Shown here in pieces: positions 8,585 to 15,682 of a DNA stretch of 64,000 nucleotides. A model generated the notes under the pieces. The model saw only the letters and a list, made by a program, of their open reading frames with translations. It was not told the DNA's origin and made no database searches. The stretch comes from an uncultured Lachnospiraceae bacterium. Lineage in GTDB: Bacteria > Bacillota > Clostridia > Lachnospirales > Lachnospiraceae. Where the stretch lies: NCBI GenBank assembly GCA_910584845.1, contig CAJUDH010000007.1, positions 101,451 to 165,450 on the forward strand, read 5' to 3'. Both the position numbers and the translations under genes were made by a program. Numbering within the stretch: position 1 is the stretch's first letter; every line of letters begins with the position of its first letter.

Positions 8585-9689
8585 ACAAATGTTGGAGGAG
8601 TCTATTAAGACAATTCGTACAGGAGAGGTCGTCACTGGTAAAGTCATTGATGTCAAAGATGATGAGATCGTCTTGAATATAGGCTATAAATCGGATGGGA
8701 TCATTCCCAGGAATGAATATACCAATGCGGCCAACGCCAATTTGCGCGACTTGGTCCAGGTAGGCGACGAGATGGAGGCCAAGGTGGTGAAAGTCAATGA
8801 CGGCGAGGGCCAGGTTGCCCTTTCTTATAAGAGGCTTGCCATCGACAAAGGCAACAAGCGCCTGGAAGAGGCCTTTAACAACCAGGAAGTGATGACCGCA
8901 AAAGTAAGCCAGGTACTGGACGGTGGCCTGAGTGTGGAAGTGGAAGGGACCAGGGTCTTCATCCCGGCGAGCCTGGTATCCGATACCTATGAGAGGGACC
9001 TGGCCAAATACGCAGGCCAGGATATTGATTTCCTGATTACGGAGTTCAACCCCCGCAGGCGCCGTATCATTGGCGACCGCAAACAATTGATGATTGCCAG
9101 GAAGGCGGAAATGCAGAAGGCGTTGTTTGAACGGATCCAGGTAGGCGATACCGTGGAAGGAACCGTGAAGAATGTGACGGATTTCGGTGCGTTTATCGAC
9201 TTGGGCGGCGCAGACGGCCTGCTCCATATTTCCGAAATGTCCTGGGGCCGGGTAGAAAACCCGAAAAAAGTCTTTAAGACCGGTGACCAGCTGAAAGTGC
9301 TGATTAAGGACATTAACGGGGAGAAGATTGCCCTGAGTTTAAAGTTCCCGGATCAGAACCCGTGGGTCCGCGCCAGCGAGAATTATGCCATTGGAAACGT
9401 GGTGTCGGGCCGGGTAGCCCGGATGACCGATTTTGGCGCTTTTATTGAACTGGAACCGGGGGTGGATGCCCTGCTCCATGTATCCCAGATCTCCCGTGAC
9501 CATGTGGATAAGCCCTCAGACGTGCTCCGGATCGGCCAGCAGATCGAGGCCAAGGTCGTGGATTTCAACGGAGAGGACAGGAAGATTAGCCTTAGCATCA
9601 AGGCGTTGAACAGCGCCCCGGCCGCAGAGGAGAATCCTGATGTGGCAGATGTGGATATTGACGCAGTTGCGGCCGCCCAGGAAGAGTAA
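8562..9689 (+). CDS. rpsA: S1 RNA-binding domain protein (ribosomal protein S1-like)
   Basis: A 375-residue protein of four S1 (OB-fold) RNA-binding domains at about residues 18-87, 105-170, 190-258 and 275-345; the third and fourth are the most canonical (VTDFGAFIDLGGADGLLHIS and MTDFGAFIELEPGVDALLHV). It is expected to bind mRNA on the ribosome, although Firmicute S1 homologues are shorter than the six-domain E. coli protein. I use the ATG at 8562 because the GAGGAGG site at 8547-8553 is only 2 bases from the ATG at 8556 and 8 from this one. The ribosome site and start lie inside ispH. A strong terminator follows. Confidence 0.9.
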   Translation: MPELNEFEQMLEESIKTIRTGEVVTGKVIDVKDDEIVLNIGYKSDGIIPRNEYTNAANANLRDLVQVGDEMEAKVVKVNDGEGQVALSYKRLAIDKGNKRLEEAFNNQEVMTAKVSQVLDGGLSVEVEGTRVFIPASLVSDTYERDLAKYAGQDIDFLITEFNPRRRRIIGDRKQLMIARKAEMQKALFERIQVGDTVEGTVKNVTDFGAFIDLGGADGLLHISEMSWGRVENPKKVFKTGDQLKVLIKDINGEKIALSLKFPDQNPWVRASENYAIGNVVSGRVARMTDFGAFIELEPGVDALLHVSQISRDHVDKPSDVLRIGQQIEAKVVDFNGEDRKISLSIKALNSAPAAEENPDVADVDIDAVAAAQEE

Positions 9690-9703
9690 ACAAAAAACAT
9701 AAA

Positions 9704-9742
9704 AACCAGGGATCGAAAGAAATTTTGATTCCTGGTTTTTTT
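9704..9742 (+). terminator. Rho-independent terminator after rpsA
   Basis: Arms AACCAGGGATC (9704-9714) and GATTCCTGGTT (9727-9737) enclose a 12-base loop and run into seven to eight T. It closes the cmk-ispH-rpsA transcript. Confidence 0.88.
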
Positions 9743-9831
9743 GCGGTTAAACGGATCCGGCCCTTGTCCCCGGGCTTGTTGCTTTTTGCCGGCAATCTTT
9801 CATGCCCCTTTTCTGAATAAAACTTTGTTTT

Positions 9832-9862
9832 ATGTACATATTACATTATCATGATCCATCAC
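9832..9862 (+). promoter_or_regulatory. Possible promoter of the TepA-like gene
   Basis: In the 211-base gap before the protease gene an AT-rich patch holds TTGTTT, a 16-base spacer and TATCAT. Both boxes are imperfect. The rest of the gap shows no gene; it is GC-rich with short inverted runs only. Confidence 0.35.
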
Positions 9863-9953
9863 CCATCTGCGCCTGGCAGCTGTTTGGGCTGCCGGGGCAT
9901 TGCGGGGCAATGGCCGAAGATGGGGGAATTAGGAACGGGAAGTATGGGAAAGG

Positions 9954-10754
9954 ATGGCCGGTATGAGAAAAGACGGTAAGGAAACATGGGGCAAGGCAGG
10001 GGAAGGCGTCCCGATAGGTGGGGCTGCCGGGGCAAACCAGGCAGGCCAGGCCAGTGAGGCTAAGAGGGACGAAAAGGACATGGAGCAGAAGGAAAACGAG
10101 AAGCTGGAAGAGTATGGGCAAATGACCTTGGACCATAATCAGGGCAAACGGAAAATCCATCTCCTTTCGATTATCGGAGAGGTGGAGGGGCACGAAAACC
10201 TATCGGGAAATGCAAAGGCTACCAAATACGACCATGTGCTCCCCCAGCTTGCGTCCTTGGAAGACGACGATAGCGTGGACGGGCTTTTGGTGCTTTTAAA
10301 TACCTCCGGAGGGGACGTGGATGCCGGCTTGGCTATTGCAGAGATGATTGCTTCCTTAAGCATGCCTACGGTATCTTTGGTGCTGGGCGGGAGCCATTCC
10401 ATCGGGGTGCCTTTGGCCGTGTCAACGGATTATTCCTTTATTGTCCCTACGGGGACTATGATGATCCATCCGGTGCGTATGACCGGCATGGTAATCGGGG
10501 CATCCCAGACTTATGAATATTTCAATATGATCCAGGACAGGATCTTAAGTTTTACCAGCGCCCATTCCAAAATGCCTTATGACCAGGTCAAACGTTTGAT
10601 GCACAATACGAAGATGCTTACCCGGGACTTGGGGACTGTCCTTGTGGGGGGGCAGGCTGTGGAAGAAGGGCTGATTGACGAGGTGGGGGGGATCCGGGAA
10701 GCCCTCCATAAACTTTACAGGCTTATTGACAGGCAGGCAGGCGCCCATAGCTAA
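9954..10754 (+). CDS. tepA: ClpP-class serine protease, TepA-like
   Basis: A cytoplasmic protease of the ClpP/crotonase fold related to Bacillus TepA (translocation-enhancing protein). GGSHSIG places the serine nucleophile at Ser149 and MMIHPVR the histidine at His172 (numbering from the ATG at 9954); the body from about residue 62 (KIHLLSIIGEVEGH) to the end aligns with the family. The first ~60 residues are low-complexity and charged, so the true start could also be the ATG at 9963 or 10080; upstream AAAGG sites are weak at all three. In Bacillus this gene sits by spoIIIE; here ftsK is 10.8 kb downstream, beyond an oxidative-stress and glycerol block. Confidence 0.85.
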   Translation: MAGMRKDGKETWGKAGEGVPIGGAAGANQAGQASEAKRDEKDMEQKENEKLEEYGQMTLDHNQGKRKIHLLSIIGEVEGHENLSGNAKATKYDHVLPQLASLEDDDSVDGLLVLLNTSGGDVDAGLAIAEMIASLSMPTVSLVLGGSHSIGVPLAVSTDYSFIVPTGTMMIHPVRMTGMVIGASQTYEYFNMIQDRILSFTSAHSKMPYDQVKRLMHNTKMLTRDLGTVLVGGQAVEEGLIDEVGGIREALHKLYRLIDRQAGAHS

Positions 10755-10885
10755 CATGCCGCCGGCGGCCAAAACGCATTATCAGGGAGAACTACGGTTT
10801 TCCCTCTTTATTTTACCGGGAAATTGTGGTAAGATGGATTTGCCATCTTTTGGCCAGGTATGAAAGCCAAGGGGGGCGGTTTCCC

Positions 10886-10915
10886 ATAATACAATGAAAC
10901 ATAATACAATGAAAA
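10886..10915 (+). repeat. 15-bp perfect-spaced tandem direct repeat upstream of ahpC
   Basis: The sequence ATAATACAATGAAA occurs twice head to tail (10886-10900 and 10901-10915), 47-76 bases before the ahpC ATG. It could be an operator or contain alternative -10 boxes (TACAAT). The surrounding 207-base gap otherwise shows no gene and no clear -35/-10 pair. Confidence 0.6.
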
Positions 10916-10961
10916 TATGGCTGTCCAGCCGTAAACTATTTTAGGAAAGGGAAAAGGCGAT

Positions 10962-11525
10962 ATGAATTTGATTAACAGGGAAGTAGAAGATTTTTGTGTA
11001 CAAGCCTACCAAAACGGAAAATTTATGGAGGTTGACAAGGAGTCCTTATTGGGCCACTGGTCTGTCTTCTTTTTTTATCCGGCAGATTTTACCTTTGTCT
11101 GCCCCACGGAGCTGGGGGATTTGATGGATTTTTATGAGGAATTTAAAAAGATTGGCTGTGAGGTCTATTCCATATCTGAGGACACGCATTTTGTCCATAA
11201 GGCATGGGCAGATGCTTCGGACACCATTGCAAAGGTCCGCTATCCCATGCTGGGGGATCCGGCAGGCGTGTTGGCCCGCCAGTTTGGTGTGCTAGTGGAA
11301 GAAGAGGGGCAGGCGCTTCGGGGGACATTTGTCATCAACCCGGAAGGGAAGGTCAAAGTTTATGAGGTCCATGACATGGGGATCGGCCGGAACGCACAGG
11401 AACTTCTAAGGAAGGTCCAGGCGGCCCAGTTTGTGGAGGCCCATGGCGACCAGGTGTGCCCGGCCAAGTGGAAGCCGGGGGAGGAAACTTTAACCCCCAG
11501 CCTGGACCTGGTAGGCCTTTTATAA
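10962..11525 (+). CDS. ahpC: Alkyl hydroperoxide reductase C (2-Cys peroxiredoxin)
   Basis: Reduces hydrogen peroxide and organic hydroperoxides. The peroxidatic cysteine is Cys47 in TFVCPTE and the resolving cysteine is Cys166 in VCPAKW, the hallmark of the typical 2-Cys AhpC/Prx1 group; 187 residues is the usual length. The start ATG follows GGAAAGGGAAAAGG. The next gene, 16 bases on, is a stand-alone AhpF N-terminal domain, the natural reductant of AhpC. Confidence 0.97.
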   Translation: MNLINREVEDFCVQAYQNGKFMEVDKESLLGHWSVFFFYPADFTFVCPTELGDLMDFYEEFKKIGCEVYSISEDTHFVHKAWADASDTIAKVRYPMLGDPAGVLARQFGVLVEEEGQALRGTFVINPEGKVKVYEVHDMGIGRNAQELLRKVQAAQFVEAHGDQVCPAKWKPGEETLTPSLDLVGLL

Positions 11526-11541
11526 GGAAGGGGAAGGCATT

Positions 11542-12201
11542 ATGGTTGATAACGCATCCGTGCCGTCTCAATCCCCTTTGCTGGATGAGGCGCTTCAAGG
11601 GCAGTTAAAGCAGATATTGGCTAAGATAAAGGAGCCAGTGGATATTCGGGCTGTAGTGGATATGGAGGACAAAAACAGCCAGGAAATGGCGGCATTCCTG
11701 CGGGCATTCTGTAGCTTGTCCGGCTATTTACGCCTGGAACTCTACGGCGTGGAGGAAGCATCACAAGTGCCGGAGCTGGACACTACATGGCTTCCCGTGA
11801 CCGGGCTGTATCAGGGGGGCGCTTACCAACGGGTGGCATTTCACGGGATCCCCGGAGGGAAGGAAATCAATTCTTTTGTGGCGGCGGTTGCCAACCTGGG
11901 AGGGGCCGGCAAAGGGGTAAACTTTTTGCTGAAAAAGAAGATCGACAAACTGCAGAAAGAGGCAAATTTAAAAATATGCGTGTCCCTTTCCTGCCACCAT
12001 TGCCCTGGCGTAGTTGCCGCCTGCCAGAAATTGGCATTGCTAAACCCTAAGATAGAAGCACAGATGATAGATGCCCGGCTGTATCCGGACCTGGTGGAAC
12101 GCTACCAGATTGAAAGGGTCCCGTTCCTGATTGTGAATGGGCAGGACACTTATATGGGGAATAAAACCATAGAAGATATTGTCGAATTGTTAAATAATTA
12201 A
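11542..12201 (+). CDS. Stand-alone AhpF N-terminal (double thioredoxin-fold) domain
   Basis: The 219 residues match the N-terminal domain of AhpF, the tandem thioredoxin fold that passes electrons to AhpC: the first fold lacks cysteines and the second has SLSCHHCPGVV with the redox pair Cys151/Cys154, LNPKIEAQMIDA and the cis-Pro segment ERVPFLIVNG. The FAD/NADH half of AhpF (about 300 residues) is absent; the gene ends in LLNN and is followed by AT-rich non-coding DNA. It must therefore take electrons from a separate thioredoxin reductase-like protein, not seen in this window. The start ATG has an AAGGGGAAGG site and the gene is cotranscribed with ahpC. Confidence 0.88.
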   Translation: MVDNASVPSQSPLLDEALQGQLKQILAKIKEPVDIRAVVDMEDKNSQEMAAFLRAFCSLSGYLRLELYGVEEASQVPELDTTWLPVTGLYQGGAYQRVAFHGIPGGKEINSFVAAVANLGGAGKGVNFLLKKKIDKLQKEANLKICVSLSCHHCPGVVAACQKLALLNPKIEAQMIDARLYPDLVERYQIERVPFLIVNGQDTYMGNKTIEDIVELLNN

Positions 12202-12305
12202 CAGAAATTTGCCGTAATTAGTAGAAAAATTGTTGATTTTATCCAAAAAATGGCAGAACTATTTTTGGAAAAAATAGTAAAATATTATGAAAAAATATTT
12301 TACCC

Positions 12306-12334
12306 TTGCATCTATGTGTGCAATATGCTATAAT
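12306..12334 (+). promoter_or_regulatory. Sigma-A promoter of the glpP leader
   Basis: TTGCAT at 12306-12311, a 17-base spacer and a perfect TATAAT at 12329-12334. The transcript would start near 12341 and run through a leader of about 160 bases with an intrinsic terminator before glpP. Confidence 0.85.
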
Positions 12335-12344
12335 TTAACCAATT

Positions 12345-12420
12345 AAAGAACAGTGCTGAGACGATGAGAGCATAGTAGTACAACAGAAATGTTGTTGTAT
12401 ATCTATGCTCTTTGTTTTTT
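12345..12420 (+). promoter_or_regulatory. glpP leader: intrinsic terminator, probable GlpP antitermination site
   Basis: A long inverted repeat, AGAGCATAG (12367-12375) against CTATGCTCT (12403-12411), with an inner ACAACA/TGTTGT stem, ends in TTTGTTTTTT. It lies between the promoter and the glpP start, so transcription should stop here unless antiterminated. The gene immediately downstream encodes GlpP, known in Bacillus to bind leader RNA of glp genes together with glycerol 3-phosphate and prevent termination. The inference is that GlpP controls its own operon through this site. The bases CAGTGCTGAGACGATG (12351-12366) before the stem are candidate recognition sequence. Confidence 0.75.
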
Positions 12421-12503
12421 ATGAAGTGCCAGAATTTATGAATGATAACTGCCGCATTGTTTGGGAAAGGGATTTAAGAGACTGATGATGAGAGGGAGTT
12501 TTG

Positions 12504-13076
12504 TTGTTGGAACAGAAATTTTTTGACCTAATTGAGGCCAATCCGGTGATAGCGGCGATAAAGGATGACAGGGGATTGGCAGACTGCTGCTCTTGTGAAG
12601 ACATCCGGGTCGTGTTCATTTTATACGGGGATATTTGCAACATCAACCGGATTGTGGAACAGGTGAAAGCGGCAAATAAGATCGCCATGGTCCATGTGGA
12701 CCTGGTAAGTGGTTTGAGCGGGAAGGAGGTTGCAGTGGATTTCATCCGGTACAATACGTGCGCGGACGGGATAATTTCCACAAAGCCGCCCCTGATTAAG
12801 AGGGGGAAGGAGCTGCGGCTTTATACTACCTTGCGGATATTCATTTTGGATTCCATGGCTTTTGAAAATGTGCAAAAGCAGATGAGCATAGCCAGGCCGG
12901 ACATGATTGAGATCCTCCCAGGATTAATGCCGAAGATTATTAACCGCATAAGCCGCCTGGTAAAGGTACCGGTGATCGCGGGCGGGCTGATTTCGGAGAA
13001 GGAAGATGTGGTGGCGGCTTTGTCCGCGGGGGCCATTTCCGTTTCGTCTACCAATCCCCATGTGTGGGAGATGTAA
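12504..13076 (+). CDS. glpP: Glycerol-3-phosphate responsive antiterminator
   Basis: RNA-binding antiterminator of the GlpP family, a TIM-barrel protein that senses glycerol 3-phosphate. Recognisable segments are NPVIAAIKD near the N-terminus, MVHVDLVSGLSGKEVAVDFI, DGIISTKPPLIKRGKE, DMIEILPGLMPKII and PVIAGGLISEKEDVVAALSAGA, which line the phosphate-binding barrel end. About 190 residues. There is no ATG; three TTG codons stand at 12501, 12504 and 12507 behind AGAGGGAG, and the middle one is chosen on spacing. It heads the glycerol gene run and is preceded by a leader terminator it probably reads through. Confidence 0.92.
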   Translation: MLEQKFFDLIEANPVIAAIKDDRGLADCCSCEDIRVVFILYGDICNINRIVEQVKAANKIAMVHVDLVSGLSGKEVAVDFIRYNTCADGIISTKPPLIKRGKELRLYTTLRIFILDSMAFENVQKQMSIARPDMIEILPGLMPKIINRISRLVKVPVIAGGLISEKEDVVAALSAGAISVSSTNPHVWEM

Positions 13077-13085
13077 GGGACTTAA

Positions 13086-13110
13086 ATGGTATCATCAAAG
13101 ATGGTATTAT
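13086..13110 (+). repeat. Direct repeat in the glpK leader
   Basis: ATGGTATCAT (13086-13095) and ATGGTATTAT (13101-13110) are spaced 15 bases apart in the 87-base gap between glpP and glpK, followed by a weak hairpin at 13125-13142. This may be an operator or RNA element for glpK; no clear second promoter was found. Confidence 0.4.
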
Positions 13111-13163
13111 TTAATATATAAAAATGGCATGCAGGGCGTGCCGTAAAAATAAGGAGGATGTAT

Positions 13164-14660
13164 ATGGCAAAGTATGTAATGGCATTGGATGCGGGGACAA
13201 CCAGCAACAGGTGTATCCTGTTCAACGAAAAAGGGGAAATGTGCAGCGTGGCCCAAAAGGAATTCACCCAGTATTTCCCGAAGCCCGGCTGGGTAGAGCA
13301 TGATGCGGACGAGATTTGGTCCACCCAGCTGGAAGTGGCCCAGAAGGCTATGGCGAATGTAGCGGCCACTGCCGCGGATATTGCGGCCATCGGCATTACC
13401 AACCAGCGTGAGACGGCCATTGTGTGGGACAAGAATACAGGGGCCCCGGTTTTCCACGCTATCGTGTGGCAGTGCCGCCGGACTTCCGAGTATTGCGATT
13501 CTTTGAAGGCCAAGGGGTTGACGGACGCTTACCGGGAGAAGACGGGCCTGGTGATCGACGCTTATTTTTCCGCGACAAAGATCAAATGGATCCTGGATAA
13601 CGTAGAAGGCGCAAGGGAACGGGCAGAGAAAGGGGAACTGCTGTTCGGGACCGTGGAGACATGGCTGATCTGGAAACTGACCAAGGGCAAAGTGCATGTG
13701 ACGGATTATTCCAATGCGTCCCGTACCATGCTGTTCAATATCCAGACCCTGCAGTGGGATGACGACATCTTGGCAGAGTTAGGGATCCCCAAATGTATGC
13801 TTCCGGAAGCCAAGCCTTCCAGCTGCGTATACGGCGAGGCAGACCCCCAGTTCTTTGGCGGCCCCATCCCCATTGGCGGCGCAGCCGGAGACCAGCAGGC
13901 CGCGTTGTTTGGACAGACTTGCTTTAAGGCCGGCGAGGCGAAGAATACATATGGCACAGGCTGCTTCCTGCTGATGAACACCGGCGAAAAGCCCGTATTT
14001 TCCAAGAACGGCCTGGTTACCACCATTGCATGGGGCCTGGACGGAAAAGTGAATTATGCCCTGGAAGGTTCCATTTTCGTGGCAGGGGCCGCCGTACAGT
14101 GGCTGCGCGACGAGATGCGCCTGGTGGATTCTTCGCCGGATTCCGAATATATGGCCCAGAAAGTGGATGATACCAACGGCTGCTACGTGGTTCCGGCATT
14201 TACCGGGCTGGGCGCCCCCCATTGGGACCAGTATGCAAGGGGCACGATTGTAGGCATTACCCGCGGCGTGAACAAATACCACATTATCCGGGCTACTTTG
14301 GAATCCCTGTGCTACCAGGTGAACGACGTGCTTCAGGCAATGAAGGCAGATTCCGGCATTGACCTGGCTGCCTTGAAAGTGGACGGCGGCGCAAGCGCCA
14401 ACAACTTCCTGATGCAGACCCAGGCCGATTTAAGCAACGCACCGGTCAACCGCCCCAAGTGTGTAGAAACCACGGCTATGGGCGCCGCTTACCTGGCAGG
14501 CTTGGCAGTGGGCTATTGGGCCAGCAAAGAAGATGTGGTCAAAAACTGGGATATTGACCGGGTATTTGAGCCGGCGATTTCCGAGCAGGAGAGGGAAGGC
14601 CGTGTGAAAGGCTGGAATAAGGCAGTGAAATGTGCCTACGGATGGGCTAAGGAAGACTAA
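13164..14660 (+). CDS. glpK: Glycerol kinase
   Basis: Phosphorylates glycerol to sn-glycerol 3-phosphate with ATP. FGGY-family signatures are present: the N-terminal phosphate loop ALDAGTTSNR, GITNQRET, the glycerol-binding VWQCRRTSEYCD region, the AGDQQAALFGQ ATP site and the C-terminal DGGASANNFLMQTQAD. 498 residues from the ATG at 13164; the ATG at 13158 directly abuts the AAGGAGG site (13151-13157) and is unlikely. Lies between the antiterminator gene and glpF. Confidence 0.97.
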   Translation: MAKYVMALDAGTTSNRCILFNEKGEMCSVAQKEFTQYFPKPGWVEHDADEIWSTQLEVAQKAMANVAATAADIAAIGITNQRETAIVWDKNTGAPVFHAIVWQCRRTSEYCDSLKAKGLTDAYREKTGLVIDAYFSATKIKWILDNVEGARERAEKGELLFGTVETWLIWKLTKGKVHVTDYSNASRTMLFNIQTLQWDDDILAELGIPKCMLPEAKPSSCVYGEADPQFFGGPIPIGGAAGDQQAALFGQTCFKAGEAKNTYGTGCFLLMNTGEKPVFSKNGLVTTIAWGLDGKVNYALEGSIFVAGAAVQWLRDEMRLVDSSPDSEYMAQKVDDTNGCYVVPAFTGLGAPHWDQYARGTIVGITRGVNKYHIIRATLESLCYQVNDVLQAMKADSGIDLAALKVDGGASANNFLMQTQADLSNAPVNRPKCVETTAMGAAYLAGLAVGYWASKEDVVKNWDIDRVFEPAISEQEREGRVKGWNKAVKCAYGWAKED

Positions 14661-14805
14661 AGGTTAGCCGTCCCCAAAGGCAGGGCAAGCCCAAAGCAGA
14701 CCGTTCGCATCCCCCGTAAGACATGGGATAACGTTCGTGTAAGGTTACGGAAAAGGAAAATTATCGGAAAAGCAAGCAGACAAAAAAGTATAAGGGGGTT
14801 TCAAT

Positions 14806-15519
14806 ATGTTGCCATATATTGCTGAATTTATAGGAACCATGATGCTCATATTATTAGGTGACGGTGTGGTGGCGAACGTAACTTTGAATAAGTCAGGCAT
14901 GAAGGGGGCCGGTTCCATACAGATTACCATTGCCTGGGGCCTTGCGGTCATGGTGCCCGCCTTTATCTTCGGGGCGGCATCCGGAGCCCATTTTAACCCG
15001 GCTCTGACCATTGCCCTGGCGGTAGACGGAAGCCTTGGGTGGAATATGGTTCCGGGATACCTGATTGCCCAGTTTGCCGGCGCGTTTTTTGGGGCATGCC
15101 TGGTATATATCCTGTTCAAAGAACAGTTTGACGCCACGGATGCTGCCGGAACCAAGCTTGGCGTCTTCTCGACCGGGCCTTCCGTCCCCAATATGCCTTT
15201 GAATATCCTGAGTGAAGCGGTTGCCACTTTTGTGCTGGTGTTTGCTATTAAAGGGATTGGGCAAGTGGTCGGCTGCGCCCCTGGCGTAGATAAGTTCCTG
15301 GTATTTGGTATCATCGTTTCCATCGGTATGTCCCTGGGTGGCCTTACGGGCTATGCATTGAACCCGGCCCGTGACCTAGGGCCCCGCCTGGCCCATGCAG
15401 TCCTTCCCATTAAGGGCAAAGGGGATTCCAACTGGGGCTATGCGCCGGTTGTTATCGTCGGGCCGGTCATTGGCGCTATTGTGGCCGCGCTTCTGTACGG
15501 CGCGATCCCGTGGGCATAA
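14806..15519 (+). CDS. glpF: Glycerol facilitator (aquaglyceroporin)
   Basis: A 237-residue MIP-family membrane channel with six predicted helices and two NPA half-helices: HFNPALTIA (Asn64) and LNPARDLGPR (Asn186). The Asp after the second NPA-R (NPARD) is the residue typical of glycerol-conducting rather than water-only channels. It lets glycerol in for the kinase encoded 146 bases upstream. The gap upstream shows no gene and no clear promoter. Confidence 0.95.
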   Translation: MLPYIAEFIGTMMLILLGDGVVANVTLNKSGMKGAGSIQITIAWGLAVMVPAFIFGAASGAHFNPALTIALAVDGSLGWNMVPGYLIAQFAGAFFGACLVYILFKEQFDATDAAGTKLGVFSTGPSVPNMPLNILSEAVATFVLVFAIKGIGQVVGCAPGVDKFLVFGIIVSIGMSLGGLTGYALNPARDLGPRLAHAVLPIKGKGDSNWGYAPVVIVGPVIGAIVAALLYGAIPWA

Positions 15520-15609
15520 GAAGGGGATTGAAAAAGGGTTCTTGTTAGGCCATACATTCTGATTTCACCGCTTAAGTAGCTGAAAAGTTTGGAATATGGC
15601 ATTAAGGGT

Positions 15610-15657
15610 AGGGCAGTATGTGAGGGCACATGGCTTCATGCGCCCTGCCCTGTATTT
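15610..15657 (+). terminator. Hairpin between glpF and the flavoprotein genes
   Basis: Arms GGGCACATG (15624-15632) and CATGCGCCC (15637-15645), one mismatch, loop GCTT, extended below a bulge by AGGGCA/TGCCCT (15610-15615 and 15646-15651) and followed by GTATTTTA. It could act as a partial terminator that lowers expression of the downstream genes, or as an RNA stabiliser. The T-run is poor. Confidence 0.45.
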
Positions 15658-15682
15658 TAGGCGTAGGAAAGGAAAAAAGACC

